From Nemertoderma westbladi (lineage: Eukaryota > Xenacoelomorpha > Nemertodermatida > Nemertodermatidae): a stretch of 53,800 nt of DNA. A model generated the notes under the pieces. That model was given only the letters and a program-made list of their open reading frames with translations. It had not been told where the DNA came from and made no database searches. The position numbers and the translations under genes were made by a program. The stretch spans positions 1 through 53,800 of the forward strand of contig JAUCBJ010005396.1 in assembly GCA_032718475.1 (NCBI GenBank), read 5' to 3'. Positions 34,700-48,900 of the stretch are shown piece after piece; the first letter of the stretch is position 1, and each line of letters starts with the position of its first letter.

Positions 34700-37600
34700 C
34701 CTTAGTTTAGCTATCTTTAGTTGACTGTAATAGTCCCTTTAGTTCAGATATCTTTAGTTGACTGTAATAGTCCCTTTAGTTCAGCCATCTTTAGTTGACT
34801 GTAATAGTAGTCCCTTTAGTTCAGATATCTTTAGTTGACTGTAATAGTCCCTTAGTTCAGCTATCTTTAGTTGACTGTAATAGTCCCTTAGTTTAGCTAT
34901 CTTTAGTTGACTGTAATAGTCCCTTAGTTCAGCTATCTTTAGTTGACTGTAGTAGTCCCTTTAGTTCAGCTATCTTTAGTTTACTGTAATAGTAGTCCCT
35001 TTAGTTCAGATATCTTTAGTTGACTGTAATAGTCCCTTAGTTCAGCTATCTTTAGTTGACTGTAATAGTCCCTTTAGTTCAGCCATCTTTAGTTGACTGT
35101 AATAGTAGTCCCTTTAGTTCAGATATCTTTAGTTGACTGTAATAGTCCCTTAGTTCAGCTATCTTTAGTTGACTGTAATAGTCCCTTTAGTTCAGCTATC
35201 TTTAGTTGACTGTAATAGTCCCTTAGTTTAGCTATCTTTAGTTGACTGTAATAGTCCATTTAGTTCAGCTATCTTAAGTTGACTGTAATAGTCCCTTTAG
35301 TTCAGCGATCTTTAGTTGACTGTAATAGTCCCTTAGTTTAGCTATCTTTAGTTGACTGTAATAGTCCCTTTAGTTCAGCTATCTTTAGTTGACTGTAGTA
35401 GTCCATTTAGTTCAGCTATCTTTAGTTGACTGTAATAGTCCCTTAGTTTAGCTATCTTTAGTTGACTGTAATAGTCCCTTTAGTTCAGCTATCTTTAGTT
35501 GACTGTAATAGTCCCTTAGTTCAGCTATCTTTAGTTGACTGTAATAGTCCCTTTAGTTCATCTATCTTTAGTTGACTGTAATAGTAGTCCCTTTAGTTCA
35601 GCTATCTTTAGTTGACTGTAATAGTCCCTTAGTTTAGCTATCTTTAGTTGACTGTAATAGTAGTCCCTTTAGTTCAGCTATCTTTAGTTGACTGTAATAG
35701 CCCTTAGTTCAGCTATCTTTAGCTGACTGTAATAGTCCCTTTAGTTCAGATATCTTTAGTTGACTGTAATAGTAGTCCCTTTAGTTCAGCTATCTTTAGT
35801 TGACTGTAATAGCCCTTAGTTTAGCTATCTTTAGTTTACTGTAATAGTCCCTTTAGTTCAGTTATCTTTAGTTGACTGTAATAGTCCCTTAGTTCAGCTA
35901 TCTTTAGTTGACTGTAATAGTAGTCCCTTAGTTCAGCTATCTTTAGTTGACTGTAATAGTCCCTTTAGTTCAGCCATCTTTAGTTGACTGTAATAGTCCC
36001 TTAGTTCAGCTATCTTTAGTTGACTGTAATAGTAGTCCCTTTAGTTCAGCTATCTTTAGTTGACTGTAATAGTCCCTTAGTTTAGCTATCTTTAGTTGAC
36101 TGTAATAGTAGTCCCTTTAGTTCAGCTATCTTTAGTTGACTGTAATAGCCCTTAGTTCAGCTATCTTTAGCTGACTGTAATAGTCCCTTTAGTTCAGATA
36201 TCTTTAGTTGACTGTAATAGTAGTCCCTTTAGTTCAGCTATCTTTAGTTGACTGTAATAGCCCTTAGTTTAGCTATCTTTAGTTTACTGTAATAGTCCCT
36301 TTAGTTCAGTTATCTTTAGTTGACTGTAATAGTCCCTTAGTTCAGCTATCTTTAGTTGACTGTAATAGTAGTCCCTTAGTTCAGCTATCTTTAGTTGACT
36401 GTAATAGTCCCTTTAGTTCAGCTATCTTTAGCTGACTATAATAGTCCCTTTAGTTCAGATATATTTAGTTGACTGTAATAGTAGTCCCTTTAGTTAAGCT
36501 ATCTTTAGTTGACTGTAATAGCCCTTAGTTTAGCTATCTTTAGTTTACTGTAATAGTCCCTTTAGTTCAGTTATCTTTAGTTGACTGTAATAGTCCCTTT
36601 AGTTCAGCCATCTTTAGTTGACTGTAATAGTCCCTTTAGTTCAGCTATCTTTAGTTGACTGTAATAGTCCCTTAGTTTAGCTATCTTTAGTTGACTGTAA
36701 TAGTAGTCCCTTTAGTTCAGCTATCTTTAGTTGACTGTAATAGCCCTTAGTTCAGCTATCTTTAGCTGACTGTAATAGTCCCTTTAGTTCAGATATCTTT
36801 AGTTGACTGTAATAGTAGTCCCTTTAGTTCAGCTATCTTTAGTTGACTGTAATAGCCCTTAGTTTAGCTATCTTTAGTTGACTGTAATAGTCCCTTTAGT
36901 TCAGATATCTTTAGTTGACTGTAATAGTCCCTTTAGTTCAGCCATCTTTAGTTGACTGTAATAGTAGTCCCTTTAGTTCAGATATCTTTAGTTGACTGTA
37001 ATAGTCCCTTAGTTCAGCTATCTTTAGTTGACTGTAATAGTCCCTTAGTTTAGCTATCTTTAGTTGACTGTAATAGTCCCTTAGTTCAGCTATCTTTAGT
37101 TGACTGTAGTAGTCCCTTTAGTTCAGCTATCTTTAGTTTACTGTAATAGTAGTCCCTTTAGTTCAGATATCTTTAGTTGACTGTAATAGTCCCTTAGTTC
37201 AGCTATCTTTAGTTGACTGTAATAGTCCCTTTAGTTCAGCCATCTTTAGTTGACTGTAATAGTAGTCCCTTTAGTTCAGATATCTTTAGTTGACTGTAAT
37301 AGTCCCTTAGTTCAGCTATCTTTAGTTGACTGTAATAGTCCCTTTAGTTCAGCTATCTTTAGTTGACTGTAATAGTCCCTTAGTTTAGCTATCTTTAGTT
37401 GACTGTAATAGTCCATTTAGTTCAGCTATCTTAAGTTGACTGTAATAGTCCCTTTAGTTCAGCGATCTTTAGTTGACTGTAATAGTCCCTTAGTTTAGCT
37501 ATCTTTAGTTGACTGTAATAGTCCCTTTAGTTCAGCTATCTTTAGTTGACTGTAGTAGTCCATTTAGTTCAGCTATCTTTAGTTGACTGTAATAGTCCCT

Positions 37601-40600
37601 TAGTTTAGCTATCTTTAGTTGACTGTAATAGTCCCTTTAGTTCAGCTATCTTTAGTTGACTGTAATAGTCCCTTAGTTCAGCTATCTTTAGTTGACTGTA
37701 ATAGTCCCTTTAGTTCATCTATCTTTAGTTGACTGTAATAGTAGTCCCTTTAGTTCAGCTATCTTTAGTTGACTGTAATAGTCCCTTAGTTTAGCTATCT
37801 TTAGTTGACTGTAATAGTAGTCCCTTTAGTTCAGCTATCTTTAGTTGACTGTAATAGCCCTTAGTTCAGCTATCTTTAGCTGACTGTAATAGTCCCTTTA
37901 GTTCAGATATCTTTAGTTGACTGTAATAGTAGTCCCTTTAGTTCAGCTATCTTTAGTTGACTGTAATAGCCCTTAGTTTAGCTATCTTTAGTTTACTGTA
38001 ATAGTCCCTTTAGTTCAGTTATCTTTAGTTGACTGTAATAGTCCCTTAGTTCAGCTATCTTTAGTTGACTGTAATAGTAGTCCCTTAGTTCAGCTATCTT
38101 TAGTTGACTGTAATAGTCCCTTTAGTTCAGCCATCTTTAGTTGACTGTAATAGTCCCTTAGTTCAGCTATCTTTAGTTGACTGTAATAGTAGTCCCTTTA
38201 GTTCAGCTATCTTTAGTTGACTGTAATAGTCCCTTAGTTTAGCTATCTTTAGTTGACTGTAATAGTAGTCCCTTTAGTTCAGCTATCTTTAGTTGACTGT
38301 AATAGCCCTTAGTTCAGCTATCTTTAGCTGACTGTAATAGTCCCTTTAGTTCAGATATCTTTAGTTGACTGTAATAGTAGTCCCTTTAGTTCAGCTATCT
38401 TTAGTTGACTGTAATAGCCCTTAGTTTAGCTATCTTTAGTTTACTGTAATAGTCCCTTTAGTTCAGTTATCTTTAGTTGACTGTAATAGTCCCTTAGTTC
38501 AGCTATCTTTAGTTGACTGTAATAGTAGTCCCTTAGTTCAGCTATCTTTAGTTGACTGTAATAGTCCCTTTAGTTCAGCTATCTTTAGCTGACTATAATA
38601 GTCCCTTTAGTTCAGATATATTTAGTTGACTGTAATAGTAGTCCCTTTAGTTAAGCTATCTTTAGTTGACTGTAATAGCCCTTAGTTTAGCTATCTTTAG
38701 TTTACTGTAATAGTCCCTTTAGTTCAGTTATCTTTAGTTGACTGTAATAGTCCCTTTAGTTCAGCCATCTTTAGTTGACTGTAATAGTCCCTTTAGTTCA
38801 GCTATCTTTAGTTGACTGTAATAGTCCCTTAGTTTAGCTATCTTTAGTTGACTGTAATAGTAGTCCCTTTAGTTCAGCTATCTTTAGTTGACTGTAATAG
38901 CCCTTAGTTCAGCTATCTTTAGCTGACTGTAATAGTCCCTTTAGTTCAGATATCTTTAGTTGACTGTAATAGTAGTCCCTTTAGTTCAGCTATCTTTAGT
39001 TGACTGTAATAGCCCTTAGTTTAGCTATCTTTAGTTGACTGTAATAGTCCCTTTAGTTCAGATATCTTTAGTTGACTGTAATAGTCCCTTTAGTTCAGCC
39101 ATCTTTAGTTGACTGTAATAGTAGTCCCTTTAGTTCAGATATCTTTAGTTGACTGTAATAGTCCCTTAGTTCAGCTATCTTTAGTTGACTGTAATAGTCC
39201 CTTAGTTTAGCTATCTTTAGTTGACTGTAATAGTCCCTTAGTTCAGCTATCTTTAGTTGACTGTAGTAGTCCCTTTAGTTCAGCTATCTTTAGTTTACTG
39301 TAATAGTAGTCCCTTTAGTTCAGATATCTTTAGTTGACTGTAATAGTCCCTTAGTTCAGCTATCTTTAGTTGACTGTAATAGTCCCTTTAGTTCAGCCAT
39401 CTTTAGTTGACTGTAATAGTAGTCCCTTTAGTTCAGATATCTTTAGTTGACTGTAATAGTCCCTTAGTTCAGCTATCTTTAGTTGACTGTAATAGTCCCT
39501 TTAGTTCAGCTATCTTTAGTTGACTGTAATAGTCCCTTAGTTTAGCTATCTTTAGTTGACTGTAATAGTCCATTTAGTTCAGCTATCTTAAGTTGACTGT
39601 AATAGTCCCTTTAGTTCAGCGATCTTTAGTTGACTGTAATAGTCCCTTAGTTTAGCTATCTTTAGTTGACTGTAATAGTCCCTTTAGTTCAGCTATCTTT
39701 AGTTGACTGTAGTAGTCCATTTAGTTCAGCTATCTTTAGTTGACTGTAATAGTCCCTTAGTTTAGCTATCTTTAGTTGACTGTAATAGTCCCTTTAGTTC
39801 AGCTATCTTTAGTTGACTGTAATAGTCCCTTAGTTCAGCTATCTTTAGTTGACTGTAATAGTCCCTTTAGTTCATCTATCTTTAGTTGACTGTAATAGTA
39901 GTCCCTTTAGTTCAGCTATCTTTAGTTGACTGTAATAGTCCCTTAGTTTAGCTATCTTTAGTTGACTGTAATAGTCCCTTTAGTTCAGCTATCTTTAGTT
40001 GACTGTAATAGTCCCTTAGTTTAGCTATCTTTAGTTGACTGTAATAGTCCATTTAGTTCAGCTATCTTAAGTTGACTGTAATAGTCCCTTTAGTTCAGCG
40101 ATCTTTAGTTGACTGTAATAGTCCCTTAGTTTAGCTATCTTTAGTTGACTGTAATAGTCCCTTTAGTTCAGCTATCTTTAGTTGACTGTAGTAGTCCATT
40201 TAGTTCAGCTATCTTTAGTTGACTGTAATAGTCCCTTAGTTTAGCTATCTTTAGTTGACTGTAATAGTCCCTTTAGTTCAGCTATCTTTAGTTGACTGTA
40301 ATAGTCCCTTAGTTCAGCTATCTTTAGTTGACTGTAATAGTCCCTTTAGTTCATCTATCTTTAGTTGACTGTAATAGTAGTCCCTTTAGTTCAGCTATCT
40401 TTAGTTGACTGTAATAGTCCCTTAGTTTAGCTATCTTTAGTTGACTGTAATAGTAGTCCCTTTAGTTCAGCTATCTTTAGTTGACTGTAATAGCCCTTAG
40501 TTCAGCTATCTTTAGCTGACTGTAATAGTCCCTTTAGTTCAGATATCTTTAGTTGACTGTAATAGTAGTCCCTTTAGTTCAGCTATCTTTAGTTGACTGT

Positions 40601-41900
40601 AATAGCCCTTAGTTTAGCTATCTTTAGTTTACTGTAATAGTCCCTTTAGTTCAGTTATCTTTAGTTGACTGTAATAGTCCCTTAGTTCAGCTATCTTTAG
40701 TTGACTGTAATAGTAGTCCCTTAGTTCAGCTATCTTTAGTTGACTGTAATAGTCCCTTTAGTTCAGCCATCTTTAGTTGACTGTAATAGTCCCTTAGTTC
40801 AGCTATCTTTAGTTGACTGTAATAGTAGTCCCTTTAGTTCAGCTATCTTTAGTTGACTGTAATAGTCCCTTAGTTTAGCTATCTTTAGTTGACTGTAATA
40901 GTAGTCCCTTTAGTTCAGCTATCTTTAGTTGACTGTAATAGCCCTTAGTTCAGCTATCTTTAGCTGACTGTAATAGTCCCTTTAGTTCAGATATCTTTAG
41001 TTGACTGTAATAGTAGTCCCTTTAGTTCAGCTATCTTTAGTTGACTGTAATAGCCCTTAGTTTAGCTATCTTTAGTTTACTGTAATAGTCCCTTTAGTTC
41101 AGTTATCTTTAGTTGACTGTAATAGTCCCTTAGTTCAGCTATCTTTAGTTGACTGTAATAGTAGTCCCTTTAGTTCAGCTATCTTTAGTTGACTGTAATA
41201 GTCCCTTTAGTTCAGCTATCTTTAGTTGACTGTAATAGTAGTCCCTTTAGTTCAGCTATCTTTAGTTGACTGTAATAGTAGTCCCTTTAGTTCAGCTATC
41301 TTTAGTTGACTGTAATAGTAGTCCCTTTAGTTCAGCTATCTTTAGTTGACTGTAATAGTCCCTTTAGTTCAGCTATCTTTAGTTGACTGTAATAGTCCCT
41401 TTAGTTCAGCTATCTTTAGCTGACTATAATAGTCCCTTTAGTTCAGATATATTTAGTTGACTGTAATAGTAGTCCCTTTAGTTAAGCTATCTTTAGTTGA
41501 CTGTAATAGCCCTTAGTTTAGCTATCTTTAGTTTACTGTAATAGTCCCTTTAGTTCAGTTATCTTTAGTTGACTGTAATAGTCCCTTTAGTTCAGCCATC
41601 TTTAGTTGACTGTAATAGTCCCTTTAGTTCAGCTATCTTTAGTTGACTGTAATAGTCCCTTAGTTTAGCTATCTTTAGTTGACTGTAATAGTAGTCCCTT
41701 TAGTTCAGCTATCTTTAGTTGACTGTAATAGCCCTTAGTTCAGCTATCTTTAGCTGACTGTAATAGTCCCTTTAGTTCAGATATCTTTAGTTGACTGTAA
41801 TAGTAGTCCCTTTAGTTCAGCTATCTTTAGTTGACTGTAATAGCCCTTAGTTTAGCTATCTTTAGTTTACTGTAATAGTCCCTTTAGTTCAGTTATCTTT
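34700..41900. repeat. 2157-bp higher-order repeat, three copies, the third enlarged
   Basis: Rare markers repeat at exactly 2157 bp: GCTATCTTAAG at 35268, 37425 and 39582; GCGATC at 35305, 37462 and 39619; GCTGACTATA context at 36421 and 38578; and GTTAAGCTATC context at 36481 and 38638. Approximate units are 34.70-36.86, 36.86-39.01 and 39.01-41.9 kb. The third copy carries a 479-bp internal tandem duplication (GCTATCTTAAG again at 40061, GCGATC at 40098) and about five extra 37/40-bp monomers at 41.16-41.40 kb. Confidence 0.88.
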
Positions 41901-42999
41901 AGTTGACTGTAATAGTCCCTTTAGTTCAGCCATCTTTAGTTGACTGTAATAGTCCCTTTAGTTCAGCTATCTTTAGTTGACTGTAATAGTCCCTTAGTTC
42001 AGCTATCTTTAGTTGACTGTAATAGTCCCTTTAGTTCATCTATCTTTAGTTGACTGTAATAGTAGTCCCTTTAGTTCAGCTATCTTTAGTTGACTGTAAT
42101 AGTCCCTTAGTTTAGCTATCTTTAGTTGACTGTAATAGTAGTCCCTTTAGTTCAGCTATCTTTAGTTGACTGTAATAGCCCTTAGTTCAGCTATCTTTAG
42201 CTGACTGTAATAGTCCCTTAGTTTAGCTATCTTTAGCTGACTGTAATAGTCCCTTTAGTTCAGATATCTTTAGTTGACTGTAATAGTAGTCCCTTTAGTT
42301 CAGCTATCTTTAGTTGACTGTAATAGCCCTTAGTTTAGCTATCTTTAGTTTACTGTAATAGTCCCTTTAGTTCAGTTATCTTTAGTTGACTGTAATAGTC
42401 CCTTAGTTCAGCTATCTTTAGTTGACTGTAATAGTAGTCCCTTAGTTCAGCTATCTTTAGTTGACTGTAATAGTCCCTTTAGTTCAGCCATCTTTAGTTG
42501 ACTGTAATAGTCCCTTTAGTTCAGCTATCTTTAGTTGACTGTAATAGTCCCTTAGTTTAGCTATCTTTAGTTGACTGTAATAGTCCCTTTAGTTCAGCTA
42601 TCTTTAGTTGACTGTAATAGTCCCTTAGTTTAGCTATCTTTAGTTGACTGTAATAGTCCCTTTAGTTCAGCTATCTTTAGTTGACTGTAATAGTAGTCCC
42701 TTTAGTTCAGCTATCTTTAGTTGACTGTAATAGTCCCTTAGTTTAGCTATCTTTAGTTGACTGTAATAGTCCCTTTAGTTCAGCTATCTTTAGTTGACTG
42801 TAATAGTCCCTTAGTTTAGCTATCTTTAGTTGACTGTAATAGTCCCTTTAGTTCAGCTATCTTTAGTTGACTGTAGTAGTCCCTTTAGTTCAGCTATCTT
42901 TAGTTGACTGTAATAGTCCCTTAGTTTAGCTATCTTTAGTTGACTGTAATAGTCCCTTTAGTTCAGCTATCTTTAGTTGACTGTAATAGTCCCTTAGTT

Positions 43000-45900
43000 C
43001 AGCTATCTTTAGTTGACTGTAATAGTCCCTTTAGTTCATCTATCTTTAGTTGACTGTAATAGTAGTCCCTTACTTCAGCTATCTTTAGTTGACTGTAATA
43101 GTCCCTTAGTTCAGCTATCTTTAGTTGACTGTAATAGTCCCTTACTTCAGCTATCTTTAGTTGACTGTAATAGTCCATTTAGTTCAGCTATCTTTAGTTG
43201 ACTGTAATAGTCCCTTTAGTTCAGCTATCTTTAGTTGACTGTAATAGTCCCTTACTTCAGCTATCTTTAGTTGACTGTAATAGTCCATTTAGTTCAGCTA
43301 TCTTTAGTTGACTGTAATAGTCCCTTTAGTTCAGCTATCTTTAGTTGACTGTAATAGTCCCTTACTTCAGCTATCTTTAGTTGACTGTAATAGTCCCTTA
43401 GTTCAGCTATCTTTAGTTGACTGTAATAGTCCCTTTAGTTCAGCTATCTTTAGTTGACTGTAATAGTCCCTTTAGTTCAGCTATCTTTAGTTGACTGTAA
43501 TAGTCCCTTAGTTCAGCTATCTTTAGTTTACTGTAATAGTCCCTTTAGTTCAGCTATCTTTAGTTGACTGTAATAGTCCCTTTAGTTCAGCTATCTTTAG
43601 TTGACTGTAATAGTCCCTTAGTTCAGCTATCTTTAGTTGACTGTAATAGTCCCTTTAGTTCAGCTATCTTTAGTTGACTGTAGTAGTCCCTTTAGTTCAG
43701 CTATCTTTAGTTGACTGTAATAGTCCCTTAGTTCAGCTATCTTTAGTTGACTGTAATAGTCCCTTTAGTTCAGCTATCTTTAGTTGACTGTAGTAGTCCC
43801 TTTAGTTCAGCTATCTTTAGTTGACTGTAATAGTCCCTTAGTTTAGCTATCTTTAGTTGACTGTAATAGTCCCTTTAGTTCAGTTGTCTTTAGTTGACTG
43901 TAATAGTCCCTTTAGTTCAGCTATCTTTAGTTGACTGTAATAGTCCCTTTAGTTCAGCTATCTTTAGTTGACTGTAATAGTCCCTTAGTTCAGCTATCTT
44001 TAGTTGACTGTAATAGTCCATTTAGTTCAGCTATCTTTAGTTGACTGTAATAGTCCATTTAGTTCAGCTATCTTTAGTTGACTGTAATAGTCCCTTTAGT
44101 TCAGCTATCTTTAGTTGACTGTAATAGTCCCTTTAGTTCAGCTATCTTTAGTTGACTGTAATAGTCCCTTAGTTCAGCTATCTTTAGTTGACTGTAATAG
44201 TCCCTTTAGTTCAGCTATCTTTAGTTGACTGTAATAGTCCCTTTAGTTCAGCTATCTTTAGTTGACTGTAATAGTCCCTTTAGTTCAGCTATCTTTAGTT
44301 GACTGTAATAGTCCCTTTAGTTCAGCTATCTTTAGTTGACTGTAATAGTCCATTTAGTTCAGCTATCTTTAGTTGACTGTAATAGTCCATTTAGTTCAGC
44401 TATCTTTAGTTGACTGTAATAGTCCCTTTAGTTCAGCTATCTTTAGTTGACTGTAATAGTCCCTTTAGTTCAGCTATCTTTAGTTGACTGTAATAGTCCC
44501 TTTAGTTCAGCTATCTTTAGTTGACTGTAATAGTCCATTTAGTTCAGCTATCTTTAGTTGACTGTAATAGTCCATTTAGTTCAGCTATCTTTAGTTGACT
44601 GTAATAGTCCCTTTAGTTCAGCTATCTTTAGTTGACTGTAATAGTCCCTTTAGTTCAGCTATCTTTAGTTGACTGTAATAGTCCATTTAGTTCAGCTATC
44701 TTTAGTTGACTGTAATAGTCCATTTAGTTCAGCTATCTTTAGTTGACTGTAATAGTCCCTTTAGTTCAGCTATCTTTAGTTGACTGTAATAGTCCCTTTA
44801 GTTCAGCTATCTTTAGTTGACTGTAATAGTCCCTTTAGTTCAGCTATCTTTAGTTGACTGTAATAGTCCCTTAGTTCAGCTATCTTTAGTTGACTGTAAT
44901 AGTCCCTTTAGTTCAGCTATCTTTAGTTGACTGTAATAGTCCCTTTAGTTCAGCTATCTTTAGTTGACTGTAATAGTCCCTTAGTTCAGCTATCTTTAGT
45001 TGACTGTAATAGTCCCTTAGTTCAGCTATCTTTAGTTGACTGTAATAGTCCCTTTAGTTCAGCTATCTTTAGTTGACTGTAATAGTCCCTTTAGTTCAGC
45101 TATCTTTAGTTGACTGTAATAGTCCATTTAGTTCAGCTATCTTTAGTTGACTGTAATAGTCCATTTAGTTCAGCTATCTTTAGTTGACTGTAATAGTCCC
45201 TTTAGTTCAGCTATCTTTAGTTGACTGTAATAGTCCCTTTAGTTCAGCTATCTTTAGTTGACTGTAATAGTCCCTTTAGTTCAGCTATCTTTAGTTGACT
45301 GTAATAGTCCCTTAGTTCAGCTATCTTTAGTTGACTGTAATAGTCCCTTTAGTTCAGCTATCTTTAGTTGACTGTAGTAGTCCCTTTAGTTCAGCTATCT
45401 TTAGTTGACTGTAATAGTCCCTTAGTTTAGCTATCTTTAGTTGACTGTAATAGTCCCTTTAGTTCAGTTGTCTTTAGTTGACTGTAATAGTCCCTTTAGT
45501 TCAGCTATCTTTAGTTGACTGTAATAGTCCATTTAGTTCAGCTATCTTTAGTTGACTGTAATAGTCCCTTACTTCAGCTATCTTTAGTTGACTGTAATAG
45601 TCCATTTAGTTCAGCTATCTTTAGTTGACTGTAATAGTCCCTTTAGTTCAGCTATCTTTAGTTGACTGTAATAGTCCCTTAGTTCAGCTATCTTTAGTTG
45701 ACTGTAATAGTCCATTTAGTTCAGCTATCTTTAGTTGACTGTAATAGTCCCTTTAGTTCAGCTATCTTTAGTTGACTGTAATAGTCCCTTTAGTTCAGCT
45801 ATCTTTAGTTGACTGTAATAGTCCCTTTAGTTCAGCTATCTTTAGTTGACTGTAATAGTCCCTTAGTTCAGCTATCTTTAGTTGACTGTAATAGTCCCTT

Positions 45901-48900
45901 TAGTTCAGCTATCTTTAGTTGACTGTAATAGTCCCTTTAGTTCAGCTATCTTTAGTTGACTGTAATAGTCCCTTAGTTTAGCTATCTTTAGTTGACTGTA
46001 ATAGTCCCTTTAGTTCAGCTGTCTTTAGTTGACTGTAATAGTCCCTTTAGTTCAGCTGTCTTTAGTTGACTGTAATAGTCCCTTTAGTTCAGCTATCTTT
46101 AGTTGACTGTAATAGTCCCTTTAGTTCAGCTATCTTTAGTTGACTGTAATAGTCCCTTTAGTTTCAGCTATCTTTAGTTGACTGTAATAGTCCATTTAGT
46201 TCAGCTATCTTTAGTTGACTGTAATAGTCCCTTTAGTTCAGCTATCTTTAGTTGACTGTAATAGTCCCTTTAGTTCAGCTATCTTTAGTTGACTGTAATA
46301 GTCCATTTAGTTCAGCTATCTTTAGTTGACTGTAATAGTCCCTTTAGTTCAGCTATCTTTAGTTGACTGTAATAGTCCCTTTAGTTCAGCTATCTTTAGT
46401 TGACTGTAATAGTCCCTTAGTTCAGCTATCTTTAGTTGACTGTAATAGTCCCTTTAGTTCAGCTATCTTTAGTTGACTGTAATAGTCCCTTTAGTTCAGC
46501 TGTCTTTAGTTGACTGTAATAGTCCCTTTAGTTCAGCTGTCTTTAGTTGACTGTAATAGTCCATTTATTTCAGCTATCTTTAGTTGACTGTAATAGTCCA
46601 TTTAGTTCAGCTATCTTTAGTTGACTGTAATAGTCCCTTTAGTTCAGCTATCTTTAGTTGACTGTAATAGTCCCTTTAGTTCAGCTATCTTTAGTTGACT
46701 GTAATAGTCCCTTAGTTCAGCTATCTTTAGTTGACTGTAATAGTCCCTTTAGTTCAGCTATCTTTAGTTGACTGTAGTAGTCCCTTTAGTTCAGCTATCT
46801 TTAGTTGACTGTAATAGTCCCTTAGTTCAGCTATCTTTAGTTGACTGTAATAGTCCCTTTAGTTCAGCTATCTTTAGTTGACTGTAATAGTCCATTTAGT
46901 TCAGCTATCTTTAGTTGACTGTAATAGTCCCTTTAGTTCAGCTATCTTTAGTTGACTGTAATAGTCCATTTAGTTCAGCTATCTTTAGTTGACTGTAATA
47001 GTCCCTTTAGTTCAGCTATCTTTAGTTGACTGTAGTAGTCCCTTTAGTTCAGCTATCTTTAGTTGACTGTAATAGTCCCTTAGTTTAGCTATCTTTAGTT
47101 GACTGTAATAGTCCCTTTAGTTCAGCTATCTTTAGTTGACTGTAATAGTCCCTTAGTTCAGCTATCTTTAGTTGACTGTAATAGTCCCTTTAGTTCAGCT
47201 ATCTTTAGTTGACTGTAGTAGTCCCTTTAGTTCAGCTATCTTTAGTTGACTGTAATAGTCCCTTAGTTCAGCTATCTTTAGTTGACTGTAATAGTCCCTT
47301 TAGTTCAGCTATCTTTAGTTGACTGTAGTAGTCCCTTTAGTTCAGCTATCTTTAGTTGACTGTAATAGTCCCTTAGTTTAGCTATCTTTAGTTGACTGTA
47401 ATAGTCCCTTTAGTTCAGTTGTCTTTAGTTGACTGTAATAGTCCCTTTAGTTCAGTTGTCTTTAGTTGACTGTAATAGTCCCTTTAGTTCAGCTATCTTT
47501 AGTTGACTGTAATAGTCCCTTTAGTTCAGCTATCTTTAGTTGACTGTAATAGTCAATTTATTTCAGCTATCTTTAGTTGACTGTAATAGTCCATTTAGTT
47601 CAGCTATCTTTAGTTGACTGTAATAGTCCCTTTAGTTCAGCTATCTTTAGTTGACTGTAATAGTCCCTTTAGTTCAGCTATCTTTAGTTGACTGTAATAG
47701 TCCATTTAGTTCAGCTATCTTTAGTTGACTGTAATAGTCCCTTTAGTTCAGCTATCTTTAGTTGACTGTAATAGTCCCTTTAGTTCAGCTATCTTTAGTT
47801 GACTGTAATAGTCCCTTAGTTCAGCTATCTTTAGTTGACTGTAATAGTCCCTTTAGTTCAACTATCTTTAGTTGACTGTAATAGTCCCTTTAGTTCAGTT
47901 GTCTTTAGTTGACTGTAATAGTCCCTTTAGTTCAGTTGTCTTTAGTTGACTGTAATAGTCAATTTATTTCAGCTATCTTTAGTTGACTGTAATAGTCCAT
48001 TTAGTTCAGCTATCTTTAGTTGACTGTAATAGTCCCTTTAGTTCAGCTATCTTTAGTTGACTGTAATAGTCCCTTTAGTTCAGCTATCTTTAGTTGACTG
48101 TAATAGTCCCTTAGTTCAGCTATCTTTAGTTGACTGTAATAGTCCCTTTAGTTCAGCTATCTTTAGTTGACTGTAGTAGTCCCTTTAGTTCAGCTATCTT
48201 TAGTTGACTGTAATAGTCCCTTAGTTTAGCTATCTTTAGTTGACTGTAATAGTCCCTTTAGTTCAGCTATCTTTAGTTGACTGTAATAGTCCATTTAGTT
48301 CAGCTATCTTTAGTTGACTGTAATAGTCCCTTTAGTTCAGCTATCTTTAGTTGACTGTAATAGTCCCTTTAGTTCAGCTATCTTTAGTTGACTGTAATAG
48401 TCCCTTAGTTCAGCTATCTTTAGTTGACTGTAATAGTCCCTTTAGTTCAGCTATCTTTAGTTGACTGTAGTAGTCCCTTTAGTTCAGCTATCTTTAGTTG
48501 ACTGTAATAGTCCCTTAGTTTAGCTATCTTTAGTTGACTGTAATAGTCCCTTTAGTTCAGTTGTCTTTAGTTGACTGTAATAGTCCCTTTAGTTCAGTTG
48601 TCTTTAGTTGACTGTAATAGTCAATTTATTTCAGCTATCTTTAGTTGACTGTAATAGTCCATTTAGTTCAGCTATCTTTAGTTGACTGTAATAGTCCCTT
48701 TAGTTCAGCTATCTTTAGTTGACTGTAATAGTCCCTTAGTTCAGCTATCTTTAGTTGACTGTAATAGTCCCTTAGTTTAGCTATCTTTAGTTGACTGTAA
48801 TAGTCCCTTTAGTTCAGCTATCTTTAGTTGACTGTAATAGTCCCTTTAGTTCAGCTATCTTTAGTTGACTGTAATAGTCCCTTAGTTTAGCTATCTTTAG
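43000..48900. repeat. Right-hand zone of the array: CCATTTA and GTTGTC variants, no GATATC
   Basis: Monomers with GTCCATTTAGTTC are frequent here. TCAGTTGTC monomers appear at about 43.88, 45.46, 47.42, 47.90 and 48.56 kb, sometimes followed by GTCAATTTATTTC. GATATC monomers, abundant from 19.1 to 42.3 kb, were not seen in this zone. This indicates a separate homogenisation domain. Confidence 0.65.

Noticed and set aside
43013-43201. Short forward frame inside the satellite
   Set aside because: Chance open stretch created by a local mix of 36/37-bp monomers; the product is only repeated monomer translation.
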